DNA of 64,000 nt. Source: Noviherbaspirillum sp. L7-7A (lineage in GTDB: Bacteria > Pseudomonadota > Gammaproteobacteria > Burkholderiales > Burkholderiaceae_D). The stretch is taken from assembly GCF_019052805.1 (NCBI RefSeq), contig NZ_JAHQRJ010000001.1, positions 558,001-622,000 on the forward strand, given 5' to 3'. Below, piece by piece: positions 54,451 through 63,891 of this stretch. The notes under the pieces are model-generated. The model saw only the letters and a list, made by a program, of their open reading frames with translations. It had not been told where the DNA came from and did not search any database. The position numbers were made by a program, and so were the translations under genes. Each line of letters starts with the position of its first letter. Positions within the stretch are counted from its first letter, which is position 1.

Positions 54451-56454
54451 ATGTCCATCGAGCACCCAACCCCCCTGTGGTCGCCCTCACCGGAGCGCAT
54501 TGCCGGAAGCCGCCTCAATGATTACCTGCAGTGGCTGGCGCGCGAAAGGAAGCTCTCCTTTTCCAGCTACGACGCCTGCTGGGAATGGTCGGTTAGCCAT
54601 CTGGAGGATTTCTGGGAATCGATCTGGCAGTACTTTGACATCAGGAGCTCTGCCCCCTACACAGCGGTACTGAACGAGCACAAGATGCCTGGCGCAGCAT
54701 GGTTCGATGGCGCCCGGCTCAATTTTGCCGAGCAGGTGTTCCGCTTCCATACCGATGAGGCGGCAGCCGATGCGCCAGCCATCATTTCCCGCTCCGAACT
54801 GCGGGGCCTGTCGCAACTGTCCTGGCGTGAGCTGCGCAGCCGGATCACGGCAGTAGCCAATACGCTGCGTGCGCTCGGCATTGGCCCGGGCGACCGGGTG
54901 GTGGCCTACCTGCCCAACATCCCGGAAACCGCGATCGCCTTTCTTGCCTGCGCCAGCATCGGCGCCATCTGGTCGAGCTGCTCGCCCGACATGGGCCATG
55001 CCAGCGTGCTGGACCGTTTCCGCCAGATCGACCCCAAGCTGCTGCTGGCGGTCGATGGCTACCGTTACGGCGGCCGCGATTTCGATCGCATGGATGTGGT
55101 GCGCACCCTGCGCGAGGCGCTGCCGACGCTGGAACATACCGTGCTGCTGCCTTACCTGAACCGGAACGCCGCGCTGGAAGACGCCATGCCGTGGCAGGCG
55201 CTGCTGGACCATCCGGCGGCCAGGTCCCAGCCTATGCGGTTCGAGCAACTGCCGTTCGACCACCCCCTGTGGATCCTGTATTCCTCCGGCACCACCGGCA
55301 TGCCCAAGCCCATCGTGCACGGCCATGGCGGCGCGCTGATCGAGAACCTCAAGGGCCATGCGCTGCAGCTGGACCTGGGCGAGCGCGACCGCTTCCTGTG
55401 GTTTTCCACCACCGGCTGGATCATGTGGAATTCCCAGGTCATGGGCCTCCTGGTCGGCGCCACCATCTGCATCTACGACGGCAATCCGGGCTATCCGGAC
55501 CTGGGCACGCTCTGGCGCTTTGCCGATGAGGCCAGACTGACCTTCTTTGGCGCCGGCGCTGCCTATTTCGCCAATTGCATGAAGGCCGGCCTGGAGCCGG
55601 CGCAGATAGCCGACCTGTCGCCGCTGCGCGCGGTGGGCGTCACCGGCTCGCCGCTGTCGGCCGAAGGCTATGAATGGATCTACCGCCATGTGAAGGACGA
55701 CCTGCTGCTGGCCGCCATCAGCGGCGGCACCGATATCGCTGCTGCCTTCGTCGGCGCCTGTCCGATCCTGCCTGTGCATGCCGGCGAGATGCAGGCGCGC
55801 GGCCTCGGCATCGCCGTCTATGCTCTGGATGAGCGGGGCAACAAGCTGCAGGATGCGGTCGGCGAACTGGTGGTCACCGAGCCGATGCCATCGATGCCGC
55901 TCTATTTCTGGAACGATGCCGGCAACAAGCGCTACCTGGAAAGCTACTTCGACACCTATCCGGGCCTGTGGCGCCATGGCGACTGGCTGCGCATCACGCC
56001 GCGCGGCGGCGCCATCATCTACGGCCGCTCCGACACCACCATCAACCGCCACGGCATACGGATGGGCACGGCCGAGATCTACCGCGTGGTGGAGGATCTG
56101 CCCGAAGTGCTGGACAGCCTGGTGGTGGACCTGGAATATCTGGGCCGCGAATCCTGGATGCCACTGTTCGTGGTGCTGCGTGAAGGCGTGACGCTGGACG
56201 CGGCGCTGCAGCAGCGCATCCGCGAACGCATCCGCACCGAGCTGTCGGCGCGCCATGTGCCCAACGACATCTGCCAGGTCGAGCAGGTGCCGCGCACCTT
56301 GACCGGCAAGAAGATGGAGCTGCCGGTCAAGAAGCTGTTCCTGGGCATGCCGGTGGAGCAGGTGGCCAACCGTGATGCGATGGCCAATCCGGATAGCCTC
56401 GATTACTACATGGCGCTTGCCAGCCAGCGCGACGCCGGCGCCGCCGGCGCCTAG
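54451..56454 (+). CDS. aacS: Acetoacetyl-CoA synthetase
   Basis: ATP-dependent acyl-CoA ligase of 667 aa, activating acetoacetate to acetoacetyl-CoA for polyhydroxybutyrate or ketone-body use. ANL-superfamily motifs: ILYSSGTTGMPKPIVHGHGG (P-loop), FSTTGWIMWN, AISGGTDIAAAF, WRHGDWL and YGRSDTTINRHGIRMGTAEI, with the C-terminal catalytic Lys in RTLTGKKMELPVKKL. The N-terminal WSSCSPDMG and the length distinguish AacS from acetyl-CoA synthetase. ATG 54451 has CGGAG upstream. It is followed by convergent asmA. Confidence 0.93.
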   Translation: MSIEHPTPLWSPSPERIAGSRLNDYLQWLARERKLSFSSYDACWEWSVSHLEDFWESIWQYFDIRSSAPYTAVLNEHKMPGAAWFDGARLNFAEQVFRFHTDEAAADAPAIISRSELRGLSQLSWRELRSRITAVANTLRALGIGPGDRVVAYLPNIPETAIAFLACASIGAIWSSCSPDMGHASVLDRFRQIDPKLLLAVDGYRYGGRDFDRMDVVRTLREALPTLEHTVLLPYLNRNAALEDAMPWQALLDHPAARSQPMRFEQLPFDHPLWILYSSGTTGMPKPIVHGHGGALIENLKGHALQLDLGERDRFLWFSTTGWIMWNSQVMGLLVGATICIYDGNPGYPDLGTLWRFADEARLTFFGAGAAYFANCMKAGLEPAQIADLSPLRAVGVTGSPLSAEGYEWIYRHVKDDLLLAAISGGTDIAAAFVGACPILPVHAGEMQARGLGIAVYALDERGNKLQDAVGELVVTEPMPSMPLYFWNDAGNKRYLESYFDTYPGLWRHGDWLRITPRGGAIIYGRSDTTINRHGIRMGTAEIYRVVEDLPEVLDSLVVDLEYLGRESWMPLFVVLREGVTLDAALQQRIRERIRTELSARHVPNDICQVEQVPRTLTGKKMELPVKKLFLGMPVEQVANRDAMANPDSLDYYMALASQRDAGAAGA

Positions 56455-56487
56455 TCGACTCGCGTAACAGCTGGCAACCGGCGCCCG

Positions 56488-58413
56488 CTACCTGGCCGCG
56501 GCGCGCCGTTCTTCCAGTGCCGCCTCGCAGGGATTGGCTGCGGGATTGGCCGCATCCCAGGCGGCGGTGGCGACCACGCTCAGCCCGCCGGTCAGCACTG
56601 CCGCACCGAGCCGCGCCAGCGCTCCCGGGCTGGAGGGATCCAGCGCCATTTTCGGTTTGGCCAGAGGTCCGGCAATCACCACATCCCCGCTCACCAGCGC
56701 CACGCCCAGGCTGATGCCGTTGCGGGCGCGCACCCTGCCGCGCAGGTCCACGTCCTGCTGCCGCAGATCGATGCTGCCCCGTGTCAGCAGCTGGCTGGCA
56801 TCGCTGCGTGCGCCCACCAGCGCGCCATTGGCCTGGCCGCGGCGCAGCGGCAGCCGGCCAGCAAAGCATTGCAGCCGCAGCTGGCTGGCATCGCGCTCGG
56901 AAAACAGCGGAAACAGATCGGTCAGCAGGCTTTCCGCATTGCCCGCCTTTTCCGAGCGGATCACCGTGGCGCCGCCGCGCACCGTAATCAGGCCATCGGC
57001 GCTGGCGGCGATGTCGCGCTGGGTGTCGCCTCTTGCCTGGAGGCTGGCATGAATGCGCATCGGTCCGCCGGTGACGGGCAGCTTGCGCCCCCGCTCGCTG
57101 AACCAGCGTTCCAGCGTTATGCCGCTGGCGTCCAGCGTCAGGTCGGCGGCATGCCGCGCTCCATCCAGGTTGAGCTTGCCGCTGGCGGTGCCGCCCAGGA
57201 GGGCCATGGAGAAGGGCGCGATACTGATCCGGCCGCCTCCGCCGCGCAGGCTGGCCTGAAGCTGGCCTACACGGATTCCCGAATGCAGCCTGAGCTTGTC
57301 GATTGAAAGCGTCAATCTGCTATCGACTCCGGCTAGCGCTGCCATCGATTTCCAGGGCAGGGGATCGCGTCTGAATATCTCGCCCTTGGCCAGCGGCGCC
57401 AGGGGCGGCTTGCCGGCTTCCCGGCGCAATGTGGTCCAGTCGAGGCTGGGAATCGCAAGGTGTCCTTCAAGCAGCGGCTTGCCGCTGTCGTGGCGCAATG
57501 TGAGGCTGCCGCTGGCTTCGGTTGAACCCAGCTTCAGTTCGGTAATGTCGAACGTGAGCGCCTGATCGGCACCGCGCAGGCGGGCCTGCAGCGATAGCGC
57601 CGCCGGGGGCGCTTCGACTGGATTGGCAGCGCTGAAGAAGCCGATTGCCTGGGCGGCAGAGTCCGCCTGCACCGCCAGATCGGCCGCCATGGCGGCGCTG
57701 CCCTTTTGCGACAACGGCAATATGCCAGACAGCGTCGCCGAAGCATTGGGCAGGCGCAGCACGATGCGCCCTTGGCTCGATGCGCCGGCCTGACCGGCTT
57801 GCGACAGGTCCGCCATGTCCGCTTCCAGATGCATGCGCTCCGATCCTCGCAGCAGGTCGGCCTGTAGCTGCGCATTGCGCCAGCTTGGCGCGGAGCTGGC
57901 GGCCATCGACTGTATCTTCCATAAATGCTCGCCAGCCGGATTGCGGTACACCAGGTCGATCGTCTCGGCGCGCAGCTCTCTCAGGTACTGCCAGTGCGCG
58001 CCGGAAGCCTTGCCATCGGATGCGATATGCCAGCTCCGTTTGCCATCGGCGCTGGTTTCGAGATGGATGCCTGCTTGCCTTATCAGGATGGCGCCAGGCG
58101 CCAGGCGGCCTGACAGCAGCGCCCGCCACGACAGTTGCATGTCGACTTGGTCGGCTTCGATCATGTCGCGGTGTTGCGCCCAGTCCGGGCTGGATAGCGC
58201 GACGCCCGTGGCCCGCAAGGCGGGCAGGGGCAGCCAGCGCACCGATAGCGTGGCGATCTGCAGCTGGCGCCCGGTGGCTGCCTGCACCCGGTCCCGTGCC
58301 GTGGCGATGAGGGTTTGCTGGTCCAGCAGCAGCTGGCCGGCAAGGACCGCGCCGGCCAGCAATGCCGCTGTCAGCGTTCCGACTCCGAGCGCCTTGCCGC
58401 GCCAGCCAGCCAT
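56488..58413 (-). CDS. AsmA-family envelope protein
   Basis: 641-aa inner-membrane-anchored periplasmic protein of the AsmA family, linked to lipid transport and outer-membrane homeostasis. One N-terminal helix (GVGTLTAALLAGAVLAGQLL) precedes the AsmA N-terminal domain (VQAATGRQLQIATLSVRWLP, ATGVALSSPDW) and a repetitive beta-rich middle. The C-terminal AsmA_2-like block contains SLLTDLFPLFSERDASQLRL and GPLAKPKMALDPSS. ATG 58413 has AAGGAAT at correct spacing; the frame extends upstream to 58659 without family text. Confidence 0.9.
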   Translation of the reverse strand: MAGWRGKALGVGTLTAALLAGAVLAGQLLLDQQTLIATARDRVQAATGRQLQIATLSVRWLPLPALRATGVALSSPDWAQHRDMIEADQVDMQLSWRALLSGRLAPGAILIRQAGIHLETSADGKRSWHIASDGKASGAHWQYLRELRAETIDLVYRNPAGEHLWKIQSMAASSAPSWRNAQLQADLLRGSERMHLEADMADLSQAGQAGASSQGRIVLRLPNASATLSGILPLSQKGSAAMAADLAVQADSAAQAIGFFSAANPVEAPPAALSLQARLRGADQALTFDITELKLGSTEASGSLTLRHDSGKPLLEGHLAIPSLDWTTLRREAGKPPLAPLAKGEIFRRDPLPWKSMAALAGVDSRLTLSIDKLRLHSGIRVGQLQASLRGGGGRISIAPFSMALLGGTASGKLNLDGARHAADLTLDASGITLERWFSERGRKLPVTGGPMRIHASLQARGDTQRDIAASADGLITVRGGATVIRSEKAGNAESLLTDLFPLFSERDASQLRLQCFAGRLPLRRGQANGALVGARSDASQLLTRGSIDLRQQDVDLRGRVRARNGISLGVALVSGDVVIAGPLAKPKMALDPSSPGALARLGAAVLTGGLSVVATAAWDAANPAANPCEAALEERRAAAR

Positions 58414-58652
58414 ACGGATTCCTTCGGTTCGATTGATCGAGGCACGCTGCAGACTGCATTGTAGGGAAGCGTGGTGATTGCCTGCCTGACAACAGCCTCG
58501 ACATCGGAAATCCATCAACAGTTGTGTGTTCGCCTGGCTTGTTGCGCCAGGCAGCACATGCCCTTTCAGCAGCGATTGCCTGTCCTCGCGCTGCCCGCTT
58601 TGCTGCGCTTGTTGTGAAACCGGACAGCCATGCATCGAGCAGCCGTATGGAA

Positions 58653-58680
58653 GGAACAAGACGGGCCTTGGGCCGACAAA
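58653..58680 (+). promoter_or_regulatory. HrpL-type box (weak) before effector-like gene
   Basis: GGAACA (58653-58658)-N15-CGACAAA (58674-58680), ending 44 nt before the ATG at 58725. The HrpL consensus is GGAACC-N15/16-CCACnnA; the -10 half deviates at one of four core bases (CGAC for CCAC). A second copy with the same deviation lies before the next effector-like gene. The rest of the 311-bp gap 58414-58724 shows nothing else. Confidence 0.4.
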
Positions 58681-58724
58681 GGGGCGGATTTTACAGCCAA
58701 CCCAAACTTCAAACAGAGGAAAAA

Positions 58725-60224
58725 ATGGCAGTCAACTTCATCAAACAGATACGTGCCGAGGCATGCGGCGAAAACCTTGCAGAAAGACCTGAAGCCGGCC
58801 AGCAGGCATCAACGCAGCAAGTCTCCGGCGTTGTCATCAGATCGCTGTCGGAACGTCTCCCGGCGCTGCCGCTTCTTGACCAGGTAGTGGCAAATCAACG
58901 CAATGACACTGCGCCAGCCAGCCCTGCCAGAGTAACGGTTGAGCAAGCCGGCAACGAGCTGTCCAACGATCACTGCCCGGATTTGCCGCTGCCAAACAGG
59001 GCGCTGCGACAGATTCACCGCCTGCTTGGCGACGACAACGACAACGGCCCCCGCTCCCTGCTGAGGCTGTATGGGAACGAGGGCGCAAGTGGCACCGACC
59101 CGCTGGGGCAGCTCAACATCATGTGGCTGCTCGATGCCAGAGAGCCGATAGCCCCAGGTGACCTGAGCCGGGCCACGCCGCCCCCGGTTGCCGTGCCGCT
59201 GGCGGATGGGTCGCCGCCTTCCTTGCCCGCTGCTTCCGCACCGGGGCAGCGCAAGCAGAGCCTGAAGGCCGCCGCCGCAGCATTCTTCCATTATCCCGGC
59301 TCGGGCGACGGAAACCTGAATTATGGGCAATGGATGCTGGCGCATCCTCTGCACCGGATGTTCCGGCAGGTCTATCCGCTGCATGGCGCAATCGGTTCGC
59401 TGGAGCAGAGCATCGACACGCCCGTGCATACCATCCTGAAGGGTGGTATCCGCAATCCGCTGGCCTTTTACCAGAGCCTGATGGTAATTTCTGAGCGGGA
59501 AGACGGTGCTTTTACAGAGTTCGAAACGCTTTTCCGCAATGCCGTGGCAGTGAGCAGGAATGCGGATGGGCCGCTGCGGGAACAAGCTCATTTTTTCAGC
59601 CGCTTCTTCAGCGCGTTAATTGCGCTCAGGACAACGCAGCGCCAGGATGTGAGGGACAACATCATCGAAACCCTCAGGCAGGAGTGGCTGGAAACGGACT
59701 TCACCCTACTGCTTGGTCAGCCGGAAGCTAGCCCGCCCCAGGCGCAATGGCAAGCCGCCGAGCCTGTTCGCACGCAAGTGGCAGGCAAACGCGCCTTTGC
59801 CGATGCGATCGGGGGTGGGGGCATGCCGCCGCAAAAAAAGCAGAAGACCCTTGACCGCCAAAAGGCGTGCACCCCTGCCCCTGATGATCAAGGAGCTTCG
59901 GAAGGGCAGGCACTACCCTTGCACCGGCATGCTTCAACGCGGACCTTGGATGTGGGCGCCGATACCGAGCTGTCGCCGCCTGGACACAAATATCGCAGTC
60001 CGACCAAGCCACCTATCCTCCGGTGGGATAAGCCAGCGCTCAAACGCCAGGCCAAGTTCATCATCAGGGAGTCCGATCCAAGGCTGAAAAACATGGCCGT
60101 CAAGGAGACGATCGCATCGCCTAGTCCTGCCCATCATTCGTCGGTGCAGCGAGCCGGTAACCTGCCCGTATCCGGCACTACCGTGACGCCTGCGGAAGCG
60201 CATGGAAAGACGTCGTCCAACTAG
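58725..60224 (+). CDS. Unknown effector-like protein with NLS-like basic cluster
   Basis: 499-aa protein of no known family. AGAGGA lies 5 nt before ATG 58725 (MAVNFIKQIRAEACGENLA). Residues 1-200 are hydrophilic and Pro-rich. Residues 185-340 are a helical domain (FFHYPGSGDGNLNYGQWMLA, FFSRFFSALIALRTTQRQ). Residues 355-376 hold a bipartite-looking basic cluster: K355-R356 and, after a Gly-rich linker, P-P-Q-K-K-Q-K at 368-374, like a eukaryotic nuclear localisation signal. The C-terminus is disordered. No signal peptide or membrane helix is present. GC content looks lower than in neighbouring genes. A type III-secreted nuclear effector is inferred, not shown. Confidence 0.7.
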   Translation: MAVNFIKQIRAEACGENLAERPEAGQQASTQQVSGVVIRSLSERLPALPLLDQVVANQRNDTAPASPARVTVEQAGNELSNDHCPDLPLPNRALRQIHRLLGDDNDNGPRSLLRLYGNEGASGTDPLGQLNIMWLLDAREPIAPGDLSRATPPPVAVPLADGSPPSLPAASAPGQRKQSLKAAAAAFFHYPGSGDGNLNYGQWMLAHPLHRMFRQVYPLHGAIGSLEQSIDTPVHTILKGGIRNPLAFYQSLMVISEREDGAFTEFETLFRNAVAVSRNADGPLREQAHFFSRFFSALIALRTTQRQDVRDNIIETLRQEWLETDFTLLLGQPEASPPQAQWQAAEPVRTQVAGKRAFADAIGGGGMPPQKKQKTLDRQKACTPAPDDQGASEGQALPLHRHASTRTLDVGADTELSPPGHKYRSPTKPPILRWDKPALKRQAKFIIRESDPRLKNMAVKETIASPSPAHHSSVQRAGNLPVSGTTVTPAEAHGKTSSN

Positions 60225-60231
60225 CATCAGG

Positions 60232-60265
60232 AAGCTGCAATGGTTTCCCAGGCATTGCAGCTTTT
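60232..60265 (+). terminator. Rho-independent terminator of effector-like gene
   Basis: AAGCTGCAATG (60232-60242) pairs with CATTGCAGCTT (60253-60263) with a 10-nt loop, followed by TT. It lies 7 nt past the stop. The remaining gap 60266-60548 shows no supported gene; it is AT-richer than average. Confidence 0.75.
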
Positions 60266-60548
60266 CGCCTTATCCGGCTACTGCCTCGTCGCTGCGCTCA
60301 GCGTCTACAACCAATCCAATCCATGAAGTCTCATAAAACCGCATCTTTTCCCGCCTGGCTGCGTTGGGATCGTCGTCAATCGCCAGGCTATTGACTCCTT
60401 TCCCGCGTGCAGCGTGCGCACCGGCTGGCAAGCCGGTGCCGCTCTTGCCAGACGAAAAAATTCGTCGGTTTCATCCGGGATGTCATGGACTGGGATTGGT
60501 ATCACCAGGCGACGACTTCGGGACCTGGCCCGATATCCAGGACAAGCT

Positions 60549-61349
60549 CTATGCGCCAACGATCCAGCCTTCCAGCGTATCGAACGAGGGCAGGCCGTAG
60601 CGTGTATTCCGTCTCTGCCACGCCCAGGCTGCAAGCATTCCGCATAGCACCGCATCGAGCAAATCTGCGCTGCCATCGTCAATCAGCGCATCCCGGAAGC
60701 GACCGGCATCAAGTCTGACGGCCCATCGATGCTGGCCGGCTTCCAGCGCCGCGACAATACGTTCACGGGCATCGCGCCGCGCCGGCGTCTGCTTGCTGGG
60801 CTGGTCGTTCTTGTATGAATCGCGGGTAATGTCGCGCGCCACCATGCCCGGGTAGCCTTCCAGCGCGACACGGTCCGGATCGCCCGGATGCAGATGGTAG
60901 ATCGTCACGCCTGCCGCCAGCAGTTGCGGCACGCCCGCATGCAGCATATAGGCCACCGGCGGGTTAACCCATTTCATCGATGGCGATGAGCCGGCGGGAT
61001 AGTCGGTCGCCCGGTGAGCAAACTTCCCGCCCACGGGGCGCGCATCGCAGAAGGCCTTGAAGGTGGTGCGCAGGTCGGCGCGGCTCAAGGTCCCGACATG
61101 GCGCATCAATGCTTCCCATTCGGTTGGCCAGCCCAGGTGTTCCACCAGTTCACGCGGCAGGGAAAAGGGAAAATCAAAGGCGCCCAGCCATGGACCTGGC
61201 TGACGTAACCAGTCATCGAAAGCCGCATGGTCAGGCAGGGAAACCAGCGCTGCGAGCACGTAGACATCGCCCTGCAACTCGCCGCTGGCGATGGTGATGC
61301 CCTTGCGCCGGCTGGGCGCCGACGTGTAGTCAATGCCGTGTAGCTTCAT
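60549..61349 (-). CDS. DUF429 family protein
   Basis: 266-aa protein with the DUF429 (predicted RNase H-like) fold: MKLHGIDYTSAPSRRKGITI begins with the first strand and Asp; LGAFDFPFSLPRELVEHLGW, HRATDYPAGSSPSMKW and the C-terminal DDGSADLLDAVLCGMLAAWA carry the conserved acidic residues. The function is unproven. ATG 61349 is preferred over longer frames. A 52-aa membrane protein gene lies 31 nt upstream on the same strand. Confidence 0.85.
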   Translation of the reverse strand: MKLHGIDYTSAPSRRKGITIASGELQGDVYVLAALVSLPDHAAFDDWLRQPGPWLGAFDFPFSLPRELVEHLGWPTEWEALMRHVGTLSRADLRTTFKAFCDARPVGGKFAHRATDYPAGSSPSMKWVNPPVAYMLHAGVPQLLAAGVTIYHLHPGDPDRVALEGYPGMVARDITRDSYKNDQPSKQTPARRDARERIVAALEAGQHRWAVRLDAGRFRDALIDDGSADLLDAVLCGMLAAWAWQRRNTRYGLPSFDTLEGWIVGA

Positions 61350-61380
61350 GTCCGCGCGCCTGCTGCGCATTGCGCGGACA

Positions 61381-61539
61381 TCAGAATCCTCTTGCCGCCG
61401 GTTGTATGGCGGCGATATCCGGCGGCAAGCCGTGGGTGCCCGGCGTCCAGCCCAGGAGTGCAGAGGCAGCATAGGCACATAGGCCCAGCACAAGGAAAAG
61501 GACAAGCAGGGAATACAGAAACCGAAGCCTGGGATTCAT
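61381..61539 (-). CDS. Small membrane protein, unknown
   Basis: 52-aa frame beginning MNPRLRFLYSLLVLFLVLGL, with one hydrophobic helix (about residues 7-27) and a Pro/Gly-rich tail (GWTPGTHGLPPDIAAIQPA). No ribosome-binding site is clear. It precedes the DUF429 gene on the same strand by 31 nt. No family recognised. Confidence 0.45.
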   Translation of the reverse strand: MNPRLRFLYSLLVLFLVLGLCAYAASALLGWTPGTHGLPPDIAAIQPAARGF

Positions 61540-61638
61540 GACGATTACCGAAAGGACTGGTAGTAATGGCTGCATTATCTCGTGGGTTTCCTGCAATCGG
61601 GAGTGCGTTGGCGCACGGAGCAAAACGCATGGCAGCAT

Positions 61639-61667
61639 GGAACTCATTCGCTATCGCGGACGACTCA
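61639..61667 (+). promoter_or_regulatory. HrpL-type box (weak) before frameshifted effector-like gene
   Basis: GGAACT (61639-61644)-N16-CGACTCA (61661-61667), ending 40 nt before ATG 61708. Spacing, the GGAAC core and the CGACnnA half match the box at 58653-58680; both depart from the HrpL consensus at the same base. Confidence 0.4.
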
Positions 61668-61707
61668 CGCCGCTGCTTGCCTATCACCGCGAAGAGGAAT
61701 GTTTTTA

Positions 61708-63149
61708 ATGAATGCAGAAAAATTAATTTTTGTAAACAGTTCAGCACAGGAAAATGCGTCGCTCGCTTTCGTACAAGGCAAGGGAGCAGAAAAAGATTCA
61801 CCTATGCAACAGGAAAGAAACGATGTGCCAGTAATCCAGGCTCGCAGCAGCAAGACAGTCAGCCAGCTGAGTGCCGGAGCCCCGCCGGCGGATCGCGTGT
61901 CGATGAGTGACGGACATGTTATTACGACATCGATCATCGCTGCCGGCCCAATCACAATCGCGGCCACCAATAGCACTGTCTATCCGACCACGACAACCAC
62001 GACCGGCGCGACAACCAAGACAACTGCTTCTACCGTCACCACCGCCAAGCCAGCGGCGCCGCAAGCACGGGTAGTGTTCCTGCACAGAGGAGACGACAGG
62101 TTGACTCCGGTATGGGAACACTACTGCGAGTGCGCGATGCTGCTCCATGGTACTTCCTACCCCGATACCTGTGGCAGTGAGCTGGTCAGGCAGGTCGGAC
62201 GCATACCATCCACAACAAGTAATTGCACTCTTGACAATGACTTTGCTGAAGGCTTCATCGGCTTGGTGGATGCAAAATTTGCGACCGATGAAAGCATGCA
62301 AGCGTTGGCCCGCCAAATGAATTCCTGGTGGGATTACCAGAAGAGGACCAGATCCGCACAGGGAGAAAAGCTGGGTGTGTGGATAAGCCTGTTCAACTGT
62401 GCGTTGCGGGTGGCGAAAGCGCTGCTCAGGGAAGGGAGTTCTGCAGGCACGCAGTCTTCCGCTGCCCATCTGGACAAATTGCGTAGAGTGATCGATAACA
62501 GAAGCAAGGAGCTGGTCCGGATTCACCTAGGCGATCAGCATTCGAACGTCACCAGTGCGCTGATAAAACTGGGCAATGCTTCGCCCAGGCAGATGCCCAG
62601 GCCGCTCCCCATAAGCATCGGCGCGCTGGTTCGATGGCTGCCTTGTTCCCTGTTTCATCGCCCGAAGGCGGAAAGAAAGCGCTCCTGGAGCTTCCAGAGG
62701 AACAACTTGCCGGCTTTGACTCCAAGGAAAAAGCGCTGCTCGGCTGGAAAAAGAAAGCCGACAAGAAGTTCGAAAAATATCACATCGACCAATCCGTATT
62801 GCGACTGTTCGAGCAATGTTTTGGCGTCTTCACCAAGGGTTGGTCAGACATTTATTGCGTTGCGTACAAATTTCTGGCTCTGGTCGGCTTTGCCGAAGCG
62901 GCCAAGGGGATTGCCATTCGTGATGCCCTGGTCGAAGAAATCGAAAATGAATTAGGTTATGTCAATGAAATATTGCTCTTCCGTGAAAAGATCAAAGCGC
63001 TTGTCAGACCGGACTCGGGCGCATTGCCGGAAGAAAGAGCGTATTTCCGGATATGGCTCGACTTTTTCCAGCAAGTCAGTGTGCTGATGGATTTCAGGCG
63101 CAGCAATCGGGAAACCGCAGTGGGCGAGTCGCCTGAAATAACGGGATGA
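61708..63149 (+). pseudogene. Effector-like gene split by frameshift
   Basis: ATG 61708 follows GAAGAGGA at 9 nt and encodes MNAEKLIFVNSSAQENASL, a Thr-rich segment (near residues 90-115) and a helical domain (VWEHYCECAMLLHGTSYP, WWDYQKRTRSAQGEKLGVWI). At about 62570-62630 the coding frame changes: translation in the first frame becomes basic nonsense to 62955, while the next frame reads as normal protein (ALLELPEEQLAGFDSKEKAL, LFEQCFGVFTKGWSDIY, ALVRPDSGALPEERAYF) to the stop at 63149. It is either an inactivated gene, a sequencing or assembly error in a C-run (62605-62610), or two genes. AT-richer than the rest of the window. Family unknown. Confidence 0.6.
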
Positions 63150-63177
63150 CATCCCGGATGACGTCCTTCCGCTTGGA

Positions 63178-63552
63178 ATGAAGGCGGGTATGGACAGGCC
63201 GGTTCTCCAGGACAAAAAGGGCAACCGTAAGAATTCGCCTGCAGCCGAAAGTGTGCCTGACAGCGAGTCTTCAGCACCAAGTCGGCCGACTAGTCCGGCA
63301 AGCGTTTGCAGGCAGAAGAAAAAGCGGGCAACGCTCGAGGTGAGGCAGCAGGAGGCCGGTCCGGTTCGAGCAGGAGAAGGGAAAAAAGCAAAGCCCAAGG
63401 CAATACGGCACGAACAGGAAACAAATGCCGACATCCGGGAGACCGGAGAAGGCGACAAGTCCGGGAATGTCGGCAAGGAAAAAAAGGCAGCGAAGGAAGA
63501 CAGGATCGAGAAGAAACCGGGCAAAACCGCTAAAGGCACAAAGGATGATTAA
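63178..63552 (+). CDS. Lys/Glu-rich disordered protein or tail of the frameshifted gene
   Basis: 124-aa frame from ATG 63178 (MKAGMDRPVLQDKKGNRKNS), very rich in Lys, Glu, Asp and Pro (KKAKPKAIRHEQETNADIRE, EKKAAKEDRIEKKPGKTAKG). The codons upstream of 63178 in the same frame also read like protein (DDIPDDVLPLG), back to a stop at about 63141, beside the end of the 63149 frame. It may therefore be the C-terminus of the same ancestral gene after a second frameshift. No ribosome-binding site is clear. Confidence 0.4.
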   Translation: MKAGMDRPVLQDKKGNRKNSPAAESVPDSESSAPSRPTSPASVCRQKKKRATLEVRQQEAGPVRAGEGKKAKPKAIRHEQETNADIRETGEGDKSGNVGKEKKAAKEDRIEKKPGKTAKGTKDD

Positions 63553-63555
63553 GCA

Positions 63556-63890
63556 ATGCCCGTCCCGAACTTGCCGGTCTCTGAAGCAAGCCCGGAATGG
63601 CTGGCGGCTTACCCATTGAGAAACCTTCTGGAAGCCTGGAGCGCTTCCGGCTTGACTACCCTGGCGAGAAAGACAAAACAGGCACGCAACAGGCCGCGGC
63701 TCTTCGCCAGTGCGTCGACAGCGGATTGCCGCGATGCGGCGCCGAAGTCAATTTGGTCGGAATTGAGAAGCGGGCCAAAGCGGAAGTCCATTCATGGCCT
63801 TCCGCCCTGGTTGCAGGCGGTTTGAGATGCACGGCTGGAACTGGCGTCAAGCACACGCCATGCTGTGTTGCTCACGGTAGTCGCAGATAA
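63556..63890 (+). pseudogene. Possible short or frameshifted remnant
   Basis: Two overlapping frames share this stretch. From ATG 63556, MPVPNLPVSEASPEWLAAYP looks protein-like for about 20 residues and then turns basic. From ATG 63597 another frame gives SLERFRLDYPGEKDKTGTQQ and EVNLVGIEKRAKAEVHSWPS to a stop at 63890. The pattern suggests one small gene with a frameshift, as in the gene upstream, but a real 97-aa gene at 63597 is possible. No family recognised. Confidence 0.3.
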
Positions 63891-63891
63891 A

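Noticed and set aside
62550-62600. Programmed -1 frameshift site in the effector-like gene
   Set aside because: No X-XXY-YYZ slippery heptamer in the right frame was found; A-AAA-CTG does not fit.
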